Shown here: piece after piece, positions 9,175 through 18,357 of the stretch
How positions within the stretch are numbered: position 1 is the stretch's first letter
Layout: every line of letters starts with the position of its first letter
Assembly (NCBI GenBank): GCA_001940725.1
Contig: MDVR01000034.1
Span: 1 to 61,762, forward strand
Origin: Candidatus Heimdallarchaeota archaeon LC_2
GTDB lineage: Archaea > Asgardarchaeota > Heimdallarchaeia > Heimdallarchaeales > Kariarchaeaceae
Length of the DNA stretch: 61,762 nt
Direction: 5' to 3'
Position numbers and translations under genes: made by a program
The notes under the pieces: generated by a model
What the model saw: the letters and a program-made list of their open reading frames with translations, nothing else
The model's database searches: none
Told to the model about the DNA's origin: nothing

Positions 9175-10347
9175 ATGATTACTTCTACCACCGCTGAGCA
9201 AAGAAAACAACAGACAAATTTAGAACCGGGTGTTCTTTACTTCAACAATGCTTCATTTGGAATTTGGCCTAAAAAAACATACGATGTGGTTCAGAAAAAG
9301 ACCGAATTAATGTCACAGCAAGGTTTTCTATCTTTTGATCCTATAGTATGCGGAGAAGAAGTAGAAAAAATATTTACCAAGTTTTCCAAATTGATAAATT
9401 GCAGTAGTTCTGCTTTGGCACTTACTAATTCAACCAGTGATGGAATGCATCTAATTGCAACCGGTCTTGATTTGGAAAAAATGAGAGGAAAAAATATTAT
9501 TTTGAATGATTTGGAATTTATTGCCAATTCATTTATCTGGCAACAGATGGCTAAAAAGTACAAAATGCAGATTGTTACAGTCAAATCAAACAATGGCCGA
9601 TTATTGATGTCGGATTTTGAAACTGCAATTAATGACAATCTAGGATTAGTAGCTATTAGTAGTGTACAGTTTTCAAATGGTTTCCGAGTAAATCTAAAGG
9701 ATTTAACTGAATTAACCCATGATCATGGGGGATTAATTGCTGTTGATGCCATACAGCAAGTAGGTGCATTAACATTTGACACTTCTATCTTGGATATTGA
9801 TTTTTTGACAGTGGGTGGCTATAAATGGTTATGTGCTCCATATGGTACGGGTTTAATTTATGTTAAACCTGAACTTCAAGAAAAATTAGATCCCATTGCA
9901 ATTACCTGGCATGGTGATTTAGATCCCATGAATATGACACATAGAGATTTCAAACCTTTTAAGGATGGAAGAAAATTCAGTACCCTTGGTATTGCAAGCC
10001 CCTCAATTTTTGGATTATCAGTTTCCTTGGATCATCATCTTGCCTGGGGTCCATCCAATTCAGAAAAATACCTTTTCCAAATTACTAATTACATTATCAA
10101 TCGTTTTCATGAAGAGTTGGAAGGTTTTAAATTGATCTCACCTAGGGATACTATTGCAGAAAGCTCGCAAATATTGGCTTATAAAGCGAATATCGCAATG
10201 GATGAATTGGTAAATTATTTGGCACAAAGAAAAATCTCATGTGGTCTTAGAGATGGTAACCTTCGATTAGCACCTCATGTATATGCAACGAGAGATGATG
10301 TTGATGCAATGATAGTTGGTATCAAGGATGCGTTAAAATTAAGTTAA
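9175..10347 (+). CDS. Class V aminotransferase (cysteine desulfurase/epimerase-like, PLP)
   Basis: This PLP fold-type I enzyme has YFNNASFGIWP at the N-terminus, VDAIQQVGA with the PLP-pyridine aspartate (D191), and GGYKWLCAPYGTGL with the Schiff-base lysine (K217). Spacing and length fit the CsdA/isopenicillin-N-epimerase-like branch. No conserved active-site cysteine loop typical of IscS-type desulfurases is obvious in the C-terminal part, where only SCGLRDGNLRLAPH is seen, so the reaction (desulfuration, epimerisation or kynureninase-like) stays open. ATG at 9175 is well placed. It is a single gene with a ~150-bp upstream gap. Confidence 0.85.
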   Translation: MITSTTAEQRKQQTNLEPGVLYFNNASFGIWPKKTYDVVQKKTELMSQQGFLSFDPIVCGEEVEKIFTKFSKLINCSSSALALTNSTSDGMHLIATGLDLEKMRGKNIILNDLEFIANSFIWQQMAKKYKMQIVTVKSNNGRLLMSDFETAINDNLGLVAISSVQFSNGFRVNLKDLTELTHDHGGLIAVDAIQQVGALTFDTSILDIDFLTVGGYKWLCAPYGTGLIYVKPELQEKLDPIAITWHGDLDPMNMTHRDFKPFKDGRKFSTLGIASPSIFGLSVSLDHHLAWGPSNSEKYLFQITNYIINRFHEELEGFKLISPRDTIAESSQILAYKANIAMDELVNYLAQRKISCGLRDGNLRLAPHVYATRDDVDAMIVGIKDALKLS

Positions 10348-10476
10348 ATTAATAATCTTCAACCGCTTTTCGAATATCTTTATTTCGTTGGCATTCTTCT
10401 GTCCTTACAATTCTAATTTTTCAAAAAATTAGGCCCATATTAACTATTTTATAAATACAAATAATCTATATTTATT

Positions 10477-11097
10477 GTGAAAAAGAATCATTTCTTCACT
10501 CTAATTTTAGTAATATTATTTTTTAATTCTTCTCCAACAAAAGCTTACTCAATTACTGGATTATATCAAGATGCGAATAATGTCCTACAACCATTTTCTA
10601 AATATGAAGGTAAATTATTATTGGTTGAAGGCTTTGCCACTGATTGTCCTCATTGTCAAGATGAACATAAAGAATTGGATCAATTATGGGAAAGTTATGA
10701 TGGCACAATTAATCTACTTTCACTATCTGTATCATCAGACGATACATTGGAAAAAATCAATGATTATCTTGTTAAGTATCCAACACCTTGGGACATAGGT
10801 AGAGATATTGAATTTTCATTTAGAGACAAATATGGAATTCAGGCATTCCCGTCATTATTGTTATTTACAGAAACAGGTGAAATTGCTAGTTGTCATGTCG
10901 GAGAAAGAAGTTTTGCAGATTTATCATCAGATATTGATAGTCTTATGGCGGATCCTGTAGGATACCTGAAAAATAGAGATTCAAGTTGTGAGTTGGATCA
11001 ATTCACCCAATTTTTACGATCACCATTAGCTTTTCTTCTTTTTTTGGGAGTTCTGACATTGAGTATTTACAAAATAATCCAACGAATGAAAAAGTAG
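10477..11097 (+). CDS. Secreted, membrane-anchored thioredoxin-like protein
   Basis: A signal peptide (KKNHFFTLILVILFF, residues 2-16, with likely cleavage after TKA) is followed by a thioredoxin-like domain with CPHC in GFATDCPHCQDEHKEL and a cis-Pro region IQAFPSLLLF. The order and the CPHC pair resemble TlpA/DsbE-type extracytoplasmic oxidoreductases. A C-terminal membrane helix (LAFLLFLGVLTLSIYKII) and a basic tail anchor it, so the active site faces outside. Two more cysteines (SCHVG and SSCEL) may form a disulfide. The start is GTG. It converges with the 438-residue gene; the stop codons are nearly adjacent. Confidence 0.8.
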   Translation: MKKNHFFTLILVILFFNSSPTKAYSITGLYQDANNVLQPFSKYEGKLLLVEGFATDCPHCQDEHKELDQLWESYDGTINLLSLSVSSDDTLEKINDYLVKYPTPWDIGRDIEFSFRDKYGIQAFPSLLLFTETGEIASCHVGERSFADLSSDIDSLMADPVGYLKNRDSSCELDQFTQFLRSPLAFLLFLGVLTLSIYKIIQRMKK

Positions 11098-11099
11098 TT

Positions 11100-12416
11100 T
11101 CATAATCCATCTATATACTGTTCAATTGAGAAATCCTCAGTGATATGAAGATCTATATCAGTAAAGACCAGTATTTTTTGAAATGGTTTTCTCATGGTTT
11201 CGATGTCAATTATTTGATTTGCGTATCCCTTCAATTTATGAAGTTGTTTTCTGATTGCTTGCAACATGTGATCAATATTTACCTCTACAGAATTATATAA
11301 TTCACTAATGTCTGAAATTGCATCCAATGCTGTAATCTCTTCTATACCACGTATTTGATCTGCTAGGTCAATGTACCCCTGTTCTCTCAACTCAAAATCT
11401 ATACTTAAAAGACACGTAGCTAAATTCGCATATGCAATTGATTTATTTTCAAGTTCAATACTACTATGTTCTCTGGCAAATCGTGCCATTGTCCAGAGGA
11501 AATCTTCTTTAGGATCTCGAGACAATTGAAATAATTTAATCGAGAAGGAGCGCATTATATTTTCATCAGTTTCTTCTTCAATGATTGATGAATGAAGATT
11601 TATAAGCCAAATCAATCTGCCGGTATTAATTTTATGCTCTACATCCTGTTTTAAATCATTAGAAGATAATATTTGATCCTTATGTTGATATGAAAATTGT
11701 TGAGAATCTTTTCTATTAGAAAATATTTTAGTTAGAGTTTGATAGAATGAAAGAAAGTTTAGCATTCCATCAGACGAAGATGCTAAGAGACTACGGATTT
11801 TCATTGCTGTTATAGACATTAACATAAGATAATCAATACTACTCACATGTTGAATCAAAGCTATCGTTTTTGTAATTTCATTTCTATGTTGTTTTATTTT
11901 CTCCTCACCCTCCATACTTCCCTTATGAACTGCCTCAAAAGCTTTCCAAGCATAATTAGAAGTAAGCTGTGAGAAATTATCCTCAATTTTAGCAAACAAT
12001 TCTTCTCGATTTTGATGATATTTTTCCTCATCACTTAATATTTGAGATTCATCAAATAACTTTGCATTATCAATAAATTTCACTACTTCATTAAATTCCA
12101 TTTCAGTAACTTGTATAAATTTATTAATCTCTTCTTTATTAAATCCGGCTTCTGCAATCGATACAAATAAATCCAAACTATCAATAATATTTTTGACAAT
12201 TTTTTGTAATTTAATCTTGTTAAGTTCTAGGTAAGCATTTGGGATTGGATTACTACTTATTTTTAAAAATAAATCGGGTAATTTATCATGTAAGTTCTCT
12301 AAACCATTTGGATTATCTTTAGAGCTTTTATACACCCTTTCCCTTACAATGAAATTATTATGCGTTCTATAAAGATTGAACGTTTGATCTATTTGATGCA
12401 GAAAGTCCCATTCCAT
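11100..12416 (-). CDS. Helical protein of unknown function
   Basis: I do not recognise this 438-residue protein. It is mostly alpha-helical and charged, without a signal peptide or clear membrane segment. Long amphipathic stretches (for example ELNKIKLQKIVKNIIDSLDL and NIDHMLQAIRKQLHKLKGYA) suggest helical hairpins or a solenoid. It is divergent from the Rab-like GTPase at 12587, with ~170 bp between them, so the two may be co-controlled; a role as GTPase partner is only a guess. The long uninterrupted frame and normal codon use support a real gene. Confidence 0.7.
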   Translation of the reverse strand: MEWDFLHQIDQTFNLYRTHNNFIVRERVYKSSKDNPNGLENLHDKLPDLFLKISSNPIPNAYLELNKIKLQKIVKNIIDSLDLFVSIAEAGFNKEEINKFIQVTEMEFNEVVKFIDNAKLFDESQILSDEEKYHQNREELFAKIEDNFSQLTSNYAWKAFEAVHKGSMEGEEKIKQHRNEITKTIALIQHVSSIDYLMLMSITAMKIRSLLASSSDGMLNFLSFYQTLTKIFSNRKDSQQFSYQHKDQILSSNDLKQDVEHKINTGRLIWLINLHSSIIEEETDENIMRSFSIKLFQLSRDPKEDFLWTMARFAREHSSIELENKSIAYANLATCLLSIDFELREQGYIDLADQIRGIEEITALDAISDISELYNSVEVNIDHMLQAIRKQLHKLKGYANQIIDIETMRKPFQKILVFTDIDLHITEDFSIEQYIDGL

Positions 12417-12586
12417 TCTTGAACATTTTAGGTTGCAATAGACAATACTAATGTTTGTTGTTTCGAAATATTACAATTTTACTTAATTTTTAATTTAATT
12501 TCAAAAATAAATTTACTGATTTCCTTCTTCTTAGCTCTTCTGAATAAGAAGGATTAAATGTTATTTTGATCCATCAAAATTATTCA

Positions 12587-13153
12587 ATGAGTGAAAAGCA
12601 TTTGATAAGGATTGCTCTTATGGGCGATGGTGCAGTAGGAAAAACATCATTGAGAAAAAAATTTATGGGTTTGGGATTTAATGTCACCCATATAATGACA
12701 ATAGGAGCGGATTTTGCGGTCCATAAAGTAGAAATTGAAGAAGAAACAGTTCTTTTTCAAATTTGGGATCTTGCGGGTCAAGAGTCATATAAATCTGTGA
12801 GGGCTAGATTTTTCAGAGGGGCTATGGCTGGTCTCTGCATCTTTGATTTGACAAGACGATCAAGTTTTGTAAACATTACCAAATGGATTGAAGAATTATG
12901 GAGGAATAGTGGTCGTGGTATCATTCCTGTGATAATTCTAGCAAACAAATCAGATTTAAAAGAAAAGATAGTTGTTGAGCATCAAGAAATTCAAGATTAT
13001 GCAAATGCTCTAACAGAACAAACACAAGAATATGGTTTTCAAGTATATTATATGGAAACAAGTGCGAAAAATGGAGACAATGTTAATGAATCCTTTGATC
13101 TCATTGGTAAACAAGTCATAGATGCAATCAGTCGAGGAATAATAGAAGTTTAA
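12587..13153 (+). CDS. Rab-like small GTPase
   Basis: All G motifs are intact counting from the ATG at 12587: GDGAVGKTS (13-21), switch-I Thr38 in TIGADF, WDLAGQE (60-66) with the catalytic Gln65, NKSD (120-123) and ETSAK (157-161). The RARFFRGAMAGLCIFDL stretch is typical of the Rab/Ras group. An earlier TTG at 12566 is in frame, but the ATG is preferred because the extra seven residues are not family-like. There is no C-terminal cysteine, so membrane attachment, if any, would go through a partner. Such GTPases are expanded in Asgard archaea. No GAP or GEF is identified nearby. Confidence 0.92.
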   Translation: MSEKHLIRIALMGDGAVGKTSLRKKFMGLGFNVTHIMTIGADFAVHKVEIEEETVLFQIWDLAGQESYKSVRARFFRGAMAGLCIFDLTRRSSFVNITKWIEELWRNSGRGIIPVIILANKSDLKEKIVVEHQEIQDYANALTEQTQEYGFQVYYMETSAKNGDNVNESFDLIGKQVIDAISRGIIEV

Positions 13154-13227
13154 ATCAAATGCTATATCGTTTATTCAATATTTAGGGATAAAACGTTCAA
13201 ATTGGAAACAATAAATTTATTTTATAA

Positions 13228-13686
13228 TCACGTGTACATCAGTTTTGCAGGAAGATCAACAATTTTACCCCATGGATTATCTGGGCCCAATGAAGGTAAT
13301 CCCCAGACATGTCGCATATAAATTAACATCGAACTATGATGCATCATATGATTTGCAGATCTAATCACTATCCATGGAACAGATGTGGTCGGGGTCCAAT
13401 GTAATTCATTCTCATTTTCCAGCAGCTTTTGCCATGTGGCATTTTGTTTATCCAATAAATCAATGATATCTGCTACAGTCTCAAATTGAGCTCGAAATTC
13501 CATTGGTCTGTTTGCTCTTTTCATCCACCAATGAGGTGTTGCAATTGCGTGTTTCAAAATTTCTCTTGCAGTTTCAGCTTCACCTATTTTTTCATCAAGC
13601 TTAGAATCAGGGAAGTCCTTCAGAACAATTTTTAAAAATTTAGATGCTTGGGAGTATAATTTAAGGGCGTGCTCTTTTAGTGCCAT
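13228..13686 (-). CDS. DinB-like four-helix-bundle protein
   Basis: The 152-residue protein shows the DinB/YfiT pattern: a His near the start of helix 2 (LKHAIATPHWWMKRANRP), a long linker, and a late helix with ANHMMHHSSMLIYMR supplying the second and third metal ligands, followed by a short GLPSLGPDNPWG tail. The superfamily comprises metal-binding enzymes or thiol transferases such as bacillithiol or mycothiol S-transferases. The thiol or substrate in this organism is unknown. It has its own ATG. Confidence 0.8.
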   Translation of the reverse strand: MALKEHALKLYSQASKFLKIVLKDFPDSKLDEKIGEAETAREILKHAIATPHWWMKRANRPMEFRAQFETVADIIDLLDKQNATWQKLLENENELHWTPTTSVPWIVIRSANHMMHHSSMLIYMRHVWGLPSLGPDNPWGKIVDLPAKLMYT

Positions 13687-13795
13687 TATCTTTTTACTTT
13701 GAAATTAATATTTAATTTGTGTCAAGGCAATCAATAAGAAAATAAAAAATTATCGTGCTATCAAATTAATTCCCGAAATCCGTGATATTAATTAA

Positions 13796-14548
13796 TTGGG
13801 TAAAAATTCTCAAATAGATTTGACTTATACATATCCTATACCTGTGGAAAAAGCAACTTTTCATTCACGCCCCAATCGATTTATTGTAGAGGTTAAGTAC
13901 AATAATGAAATATTGGTTTGCCACCTCCCAAATCCTGGTAGAATGCAAGAACTCCTCCTTCCAAATTCTACAGTTTTTATCACATTTCATTCATCACCAA
14001 CCCGAAGGACGAAAGCCTCTTTAGTAGCTGTACAATTTGAAGATGAGATAATTCAATTACAATCAAATTTGGTAGCAAATTGGTTGCCACAAGATATTGG
14101 CACCAATGAAGTTCCAGGTATTGAAAATTGGAAAGTTAAACACAAGGAATTCACAATTGGTATTCACCGATTCGATTTCATTCTAATTAATCCAGATGGA
14201 GAAAAAGTAATAACTGAAATAAAATCTACAACCCGAGTAAAAAATGGAGTGGCTTGTTTTCCTGATGGTGTTTCCAGTCGAGCTTCCAAACATTTGAACG
14301 CATTAATGGACTTAGCAAAAAAAGGTGAGAAATCACTGGTAATTTTCATTGTACAACGATTTGCGAGTTCATTTTGGCCATGTGAACAAGTAGATCCAAT
14401 ATTTACAAAAGTATTTAAAAAAGCTTTAAAAGTACCAAATTTACAAATTCTCGTCACGCTAGCAGTGTCAAGTATAGTTTCCAAATCTGGGAAAAACTAT
14501 ATTCAGATAAAGTTTATAGATCAACTTAGAATAGAAAAACCGAAATAA
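13796..14548 (+). CDS. sfsA: SfsA family nucleic-acid-binding protein
   Basis: The pattern RPNRFIVEVKYNNEILVCHLPNPGRMQELL at the N-terminus (an OB-like domain; fragment RFIVEVKYNNE) and EIKSTTRVKNGVACFPD with SRASKHLNALMDL in the C-terminal half are diagnostic of SfsA. The C-terminal domain has a PD-(D/E)xK-like nuclease fold, with EIKS as the ExK strand. The family was named for sugar-fermentation stimulation in E. coli, but its biochemical role is probably DNA binding or processing. The length (250) is normal. The start is TTG at 13796 because no ATG precedes the conserved region. Confidence 0.9.
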   Translation: MGKNSQIDLTYTYPIPVEKATFHSRPNRFIVEVKYNNEILVCHLPNPGRMQELLLPNSTVFITFHSSPTRRTKASLVAVQFEDEIIQLQSNLVANWLPQDIGTNEVPGIENWKVKHKEFTIGIHRFDFILINPDGEKVITEIKSTTRVKNGVACFPDGVSSRASKHLNALMDLAKKGEKSLVIFIVQRFASSFWPCEQVDPIFTKVFKKALKVPNLQILVTLAVSSIVSKSGKNYIQIKFIDQLRIEKPK

Positions 14549-14553
14549 CGTGG

Positions 14554-15231
14554 TTATTTCTCATCTTGCATTTTCAATATATTCTTAAATTTTTCATCAT
14601 TATCAACTTGACTTATTGATTTTCCGGATTTAATCGCTTCGACCATCTCGTTTTCAATCGTAAAGAGAAAATAAGCTTCAGTCAGAATCTCCTCCTCAGA
14701 GGATTGTGGAATACATAAGCATCCATTTTCATCAGCTACCAGTATATCGCCAGGATTAATTTCAATCCCCGATAAAATTACAGGTACATTCAATCCTTCT
14801 TGGAAAACTCTATTTCGAGCTGATTTTAATGAAATTCCCTTTGAATAAACTGGGAATTGCAAATTAGCGATTTCTTCAACATCCCTACATGCTCCATCAA
14901 TAATAACACCTGCTAAATTTTTAAATGACGCTGCAGTGGATAAAATTCCTCCCCAACAAGCCATATCCGTTCTTCCTTCATTGGCAATCACAATAATTTC
15001 ACCAGCTTGGGCCTTTTCCACAGCCTCTATTCCTAGGTGTGGTGGATTTTTAACTACATTCGTGGTTAATTTAACAGTAATTACCCTGCCAAATACTTTA
15101 TTCATGTTATTTACAACAGCATGTATTCCTTTCAAAACAACATCATTTATTCCGAGTCTATCACACGCATCGCTTAGATTTGTTGTACTAACAGCTTTTA
15201 GAATTTTAATATTAATTTTAGTATCACTCAA
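14554..15231 (-). CDS. RraA-like / 4-hydroxy-4-methyl-2-oxoglutarate aldolase family
   Basis: Signature segments are NLSDACDRLG near the N-terminus, ACWGGILSTAA, GVIIDGACRDVEEI, FPVYSKGIS, PGDILVADENG and the helix after it. These are the substrate- and Mg2+-binding motifs of the HMG/CHA aldolase and RraA family (DGACRD contains the conserved Arg-Asp pair). The family includes true pyruvate aldolases, oxaloacetate decarboxylases and RNase E inhibitors; archaea lack RNase E in the E. coli sense, so an aldolase or decarboxylase role is more likely. The tail is convergent with sfsA, with only 5 nt between stops. Confidence 0.85.
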   Translation of the reverse strand: MSDTKINIKILKAVSTTNLSDACDRLGINDVVLKGIHAVVNNMNKVFGRVITVKLTTNVVKNPPHLGIEAVEKAQAGEIIVIANEGRTDMACWGGILSTAASFKNLAGVIIDGACRDVEEIANLQFPVYSKGISLKSARNRVFQEGLNVPVILSGIEINPGDILVADENGCLCIPQSSEEEILTEAYFLFTIENEMVEAIKSGKSISQVDNDEKFKNILKMQDEK

Positions 15232-15319
15232 AATTATGTCTCTATTTGCAGATTAAATTAGATTGTTTTCCTTAATCCAAGTTTAAAAGCTTGAAATCAA
15301 GAAGCTTATCACATTTTTA

Positions 15320-15559
15320 CTAATAATTTGATATACCAATATAGAAAAGATGGCTCAGAAATACAATGAAAAAATATTCTTGGATAATGTTTGTTAGCTG
15401 GTTGATATTTATGAAGTATAGAAAACTGGGGGATATATAAATAGTTGATAGAAGAGTTAAATTTGCCAATATCAATACTAGCATTATTACTTCAAATAAA
15501 AAAAATTTATTTTTAAATATATTAAAAGAAAAACCATTAGAGTTAGAATATACTTCCAT
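15320..15559 (-). CDS. Possible small membrane protein
   Basis: This 79-residue frame has two strongly hydrophobic stretches (LFEVIMLVLILANLTLLSTI and EYFFIVFLSHLFYIGI). In DNA this AT-rich, hydrophobic frames arise by chance, and no ribosome-binding site is seen. It is listed as possible only. Confidence 0.3.
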   Translation of the reverse strand: MEVYSNSNGFSFNIFKNKFFLFEVIMLVLILANLTLLSTIYISPSFLYFININQLTNIIQEYFFIVFLSHLFYIGISNY

Positions 15560-15850
15560 AATTTTATTTAATTTTATTTAATCTTAATCTATGATATTAT
15601 CTGCGAAATATCAGGGAATTACCTGGTAATAATATTTAATCTAACAGTTTGAATTCACATATTTGTTGAAAATATTAAGAAAAACATCTCTCTTCAATGA
15701 ATGATAATACAGTTGGTGGTTGTTGAAGAGAAATGCAATACTGGCTCTACTTGATATTTAAGGAAAAGAAACGAGACAATATCAACAACAACATGGATAA
15801 GAATTGTACTTACATATATTGGGCTAACGACTAATTATGATCTTCAGTAC
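15560..15850. other. Intergenic region with inverted repeats
   Basis: No gene is seen. There is a 13-bp palindrome ATTACCTGGTAAT at 15618-15630 and a 9-bp inverted repeat TCTCTTCAA (15689-15697) / TTGAAGAGA (15723-15731). They may be operator or hairpin structures just upstream of RNA copy 2; no function can be assigned. Confidence 0.4.
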
Positions 15851-15858
15851 TTTAAATA
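15851..15858 (+). promoter_or_regulatory. TATA box of structured RNA copy 2
   Basis: TTTAAATA lies in the same position as at copy 1, inside an identical block from GTACTTTAAATAG to TCAAATCACATA. It is about 31 nt before the paired 5' end of the RNA at 15882. Confidence 0.65.
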
Positions 15859-15877
15859 GTCAAATCACATAATAGTT

Positions 15878-16265
15878 GAAGTTGCAATCTAAAGATTGCA
15901 CGTATTGAACTTACTACCTCAGTAAATTGAGGTGTGAGAGGACTAGGTAAGCATCTACCTGTCATTTCTTCTTTTGGAAGATTTACGGAAAAGTTGGAAA
16001 CGTACCAAAATGTCATAATGACAGTCCTACCCTGTTTGATGTATAATAAAACAGGAATGCTGGTCCTCAGTTTACGGACTGAAAATGATCTGCCAGTAGT
16101 TAAAGATCACGGAAAAACTGACCTTGTTGACCCCTGTAGGGTGAGAGGTAGAAGGACGCACCGTTTTTGTCAAAAAACAGAACCTATTTCAACATAAACT
16201 TTTTTGTGTAGAAACAAAGATGGGAATGTGATGGTGACATCAGATATGGGGTTGCAGAACGTGAA
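15878..16265 (+). ncRNA. Structured ncRNA, copy 2 (unrecognised family)
   Basis: This is a diverged partner of 2938-3312. The terminal helix joins 15882-15890 to 16249-16257, with a C-G pair of copy 1 replaced by U-G. The long hairpin is at 15910-15938, with stem CCUCA/UGAGG where copy 1 has CCUUUA/UAAAGG. The A-rich hairpin is at 16163-16178 (GUUUUU/AAAAAC against GUUCA/UGAAC). The GNRA-type hairpin is at 16230-16241 (GAUG, loop GUGA, CAUC). The conserved single-stranded blocks are the same as in copy 1. The 87-codon frame overlapping it on the plus strand is not a gene. No coding gene is close downstream on this strand, so it is a free RNA rather than a leader. Confidence 0.8.
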
Positions 16266-16439
16266 GTACTCATTTTCTAATCATAAAAGTAAATGTAAGT
16301 ACAAAAATGATCATGTCAAGCAATTAGCATATAGGTCATCATATTATACAGATGACACCTGAGATATATTTTTGAAATATTCATTTAAATACTGCAAAAT
16401 TATGTAAAGTTATCAGACTTTATGATTATTATAAATCGA

Positions 16440-17783
16440 TTAAGATGGTATTCCGAGTTTTTTTTTGGTTTTTGTTATAGGTTGTTTTCCATCTTTGATT
16501 GTTGTTGATAAGAAGATCATAAGCGTACCAAGCAAACAAACAACAAAAACAACAGCGACACCTATGACAAAATTATATTTATTGATTAATCTGCCAGTAA
16601 TGGGTATAAATAAAATAGCTAAGAAAGCAGAAAATGTAGGCATCAAAGAATAAACCGAGTTTCTATTCTCAGAAGGTACCATATCAACTAATATTCGATC
16701 TTCAAGTGAATTAATTATTACTGAAAATACCATTGTAGAATTGAATAATAATATTACAAGAATGAAAGCAAGTGAATTGAAAGTATTGGTGGGTTCAATT
16801 AACAACATAATAATAATAATACCCAATAATTGTGATACTAAATACACAGATTGAATTTTTCCAATATCCTTTTTTGCAAATTTTTTACTTAATTTAGCTG
16901 TTACAACAACAACAATAGATCCCCCAAAAAATATCAGTGATCGCAATATTGACGCAACCTGATCTGATCCTGTGTATCCAAAGTAAAACGGAAAAAGTAT
17001 GATTGCCAGCCAGATTTGCCATCCTGAATAGTAAAAAGACTGACCACTGAGAAATAGGAAAACCTTTTTTGATGAAACGAAAAAGGACAAACCTCCCTTA
17101 AAATGATTAAATAGAGAGACATCATCTTGATCTTCCTTGATACTGGTAAAATAGAAGTTATTTAATAAAATCATTGACAAGAAAATTGCGATAAATGCAA
17201 GTATCGATTCCAGACGAAAAACAAAAATTCGTGAGAAATAATTCGATAAAAACCCTCCAAGTAATACTACAAGCCCTAACTCAGTTCTATAAATCATGCG
17301 AGCACGGACCTTTGCATAACCGTAAATTTTCCTTTCACTGTCTAAATCGTTACTGAGTGATTGATAGTTATTATCCAACCATGAGAATATTGTACCAGAT
17401 GATTGGGCATAGGCCAAACCGAGAAATATTGCAACAATAACAAACATTTCAAAATTATCTGAAAACGAAAGAACAAAAGTAGCAATAGCGTAGAATAAAT
17501 ACGAAAGTGCCATGACTTTACCCTGACCAATTTTATCACTAAGAGAACCGCTGGGATAATCAGTGATTAATTTGACGAGAAGTATTATTGAGGTGATGAT
17601 ACTGGCTTGTTTAAACCCTACACTATCAATTACGTAGAGAATGAAAAAAGTACTTGCGATACCACTTACCAGATTTTCGATTAATACGAATAACAAAAAT
17701 CTATTGAAAACAGATTTAATTACATCAGATTGATCTTCTAACCCCAAAAACCGATTAACAGAAAATATTTTCTTTAAATTCAT
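16440..17783 (-). CDS. Major facilitator superfamily transporter
   Basis: About twelve hydrophobic segments fill the 447 residues. The loop after helix 2 reads DYPSGSLSDKIGQGKVMALS, the MFS motif A (D/G-x-x-x-D-R/K-x-G-R/K). The first half continues with LGLAYAQSSGTIFSWLDN. There is no substrate signature; family members with this pattern are often drug or small-molecule efflux carriers. It has its own ATG at 17783 with a ~570-bp gap upstream containing a decayed segment. Confidence 0.88.
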   Translation of the reverse strand: MNLKKIFSVNRFLGLEDQSDVIKSVFNRFLLFVLIENLVSGIASTFFILYVIDSVGFKQASIITSIILLVKLITDYPSGSLSDKIGQGKVMALSYLFYAIATFVLSFSDNFEMFVIVAIFLGLAYAQSSGTIFSWLDNNYQSLSNDLDSERKIYGYAKVRARMIYRTELGLVVLLGGFLSNYFSRIFVFRLESILAFIAIFLSMILLNNFYFTSIKEDQDDVSLFNHFKGGLSFFVSSKKVFLFLSGQSFYYSGWQIWLAIILFPFYFGYTGSDQVASILRSLIFFGGSIVVVVTAKLSKKFAKKDIGKIQSVYLVSQLLGIIIIMLLIEPTNTFNSLAFILVILLFNSTMVFSVIINSLEDRILVDMVPSENRNSVYSLMPTFSAFLAILFIPITGRLINKYNFVIGVAVVFVVCLLGTLMIFLSTTIKDGKQPITKTKKKLGIPS

Positions 17784-17866
17784 ACTAGGGTTGTTTAGTT
17801 TATTATTTATACTACAAAACTCTTAGAACAATATTTTTCTCAATTTTAGAGGGAGTTGCCATGATC

Positions 17867-17884
17867 TGAAAAACTAACTTTTCT
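17867..17884. repeat. 18-bp direct repeat, left copy
   Basis: TGAAAAACTAACTTTTCT is repeated exactly at 18313-18330. The word is itself nearly palindromic (GAAAA...TTTTC). The two copies bracket a ~430-bp segment. Confidence 0.7.
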
Positions 17885-18312
17885 TGTATGTTCAGCGAAT
17901 AGAATACAAACGTCACCGTATCCTCCAGTTGCTACACTGGAATAGTATAATACTTGTCTCCGTAAGGAGAGTATTGCTTCCTTCCACTTGGTTTATTCGA
18001 GTAAGCTAACTCCACCAAGATGGGATTTTCATACTTTTTGACCATCGCAAGATCATTCTCGAACATCCATCAAGATTTGATAATCTGACTAGCAACTCGT
18101 AACGACGGATACAGGAACAGAAAATCGCTACTTTCTTTTTTACTGTATATGGACTTCCTTTTCTCTTGCGAGATCCAGCCTTGGTGTATTCTTAAAATCC
18201 TTATTGATTTAAGAAATCGACCTAGTCTCACTTTATTCTTACACTCATCTAATATAAACAGGATGACAGTATATTGTAAGTGAAATTGTAACAATTATAA
18301 CCACTTCTCAAT
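17885..18312 (-). pseudogene. Decayed coding segment between direct repeats
   Basis: On the minus strand one frame runs from 18294 (MLQFHLQYTVILFILDECKN) through SLRVASQIIKS, meets a TGA at 18070-18072, and continues in frame as WMFENDLAMVKKYENPIL... to PYGDKYYTIPV. Base composition is richer in GC than the surrounding spacer. It looks like a remnant of a gene broken by one stop codon and truncated. I do not recognise the product. With the flanking 18-bp repeats it may be a former insertion, but no transposase motif is seen. Confidence 0.4.
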
Positions 18313-18330
18313 TGAAAAACTAACTTTTCT
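18313..18330. repeat. 18-bp direct repeat, right copy
   Basis: This is an exact copy of 17867-17884, in the same orientation and 446 bp away. It sits just past the end of the zinc-ribbon membrane-protein gene. Confidence 0.7.
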
Positions 18331-18357
18331 GTCCATGGTTCAACTTCAATAAAAAAA

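Noticed and set aside
15934..16197. 87-codon frame on the plus strand
   Set aside because: It lies within the structured RNA copy 2; copy 1 does not keep the frame, and compensatory base changes follow RNA helices, not codons.
2938..16265. RNase P RNA
   Set aside because: ACAGAACC near the 3' part and a possible UAGGU/ACCUA pairing recall conserved P4, but there are two copies, ~75 nt follow that block, and no GAGGAAAGUCC-like conserved region is present.
17885..17940. Potassium-channel selectivity filter (ATGGYGDV in one minus-strand frame)
   Set aside because: The match is eight residues in a short frame with no pore helices around it; the neighbouring open frame is different. Chance is likely.
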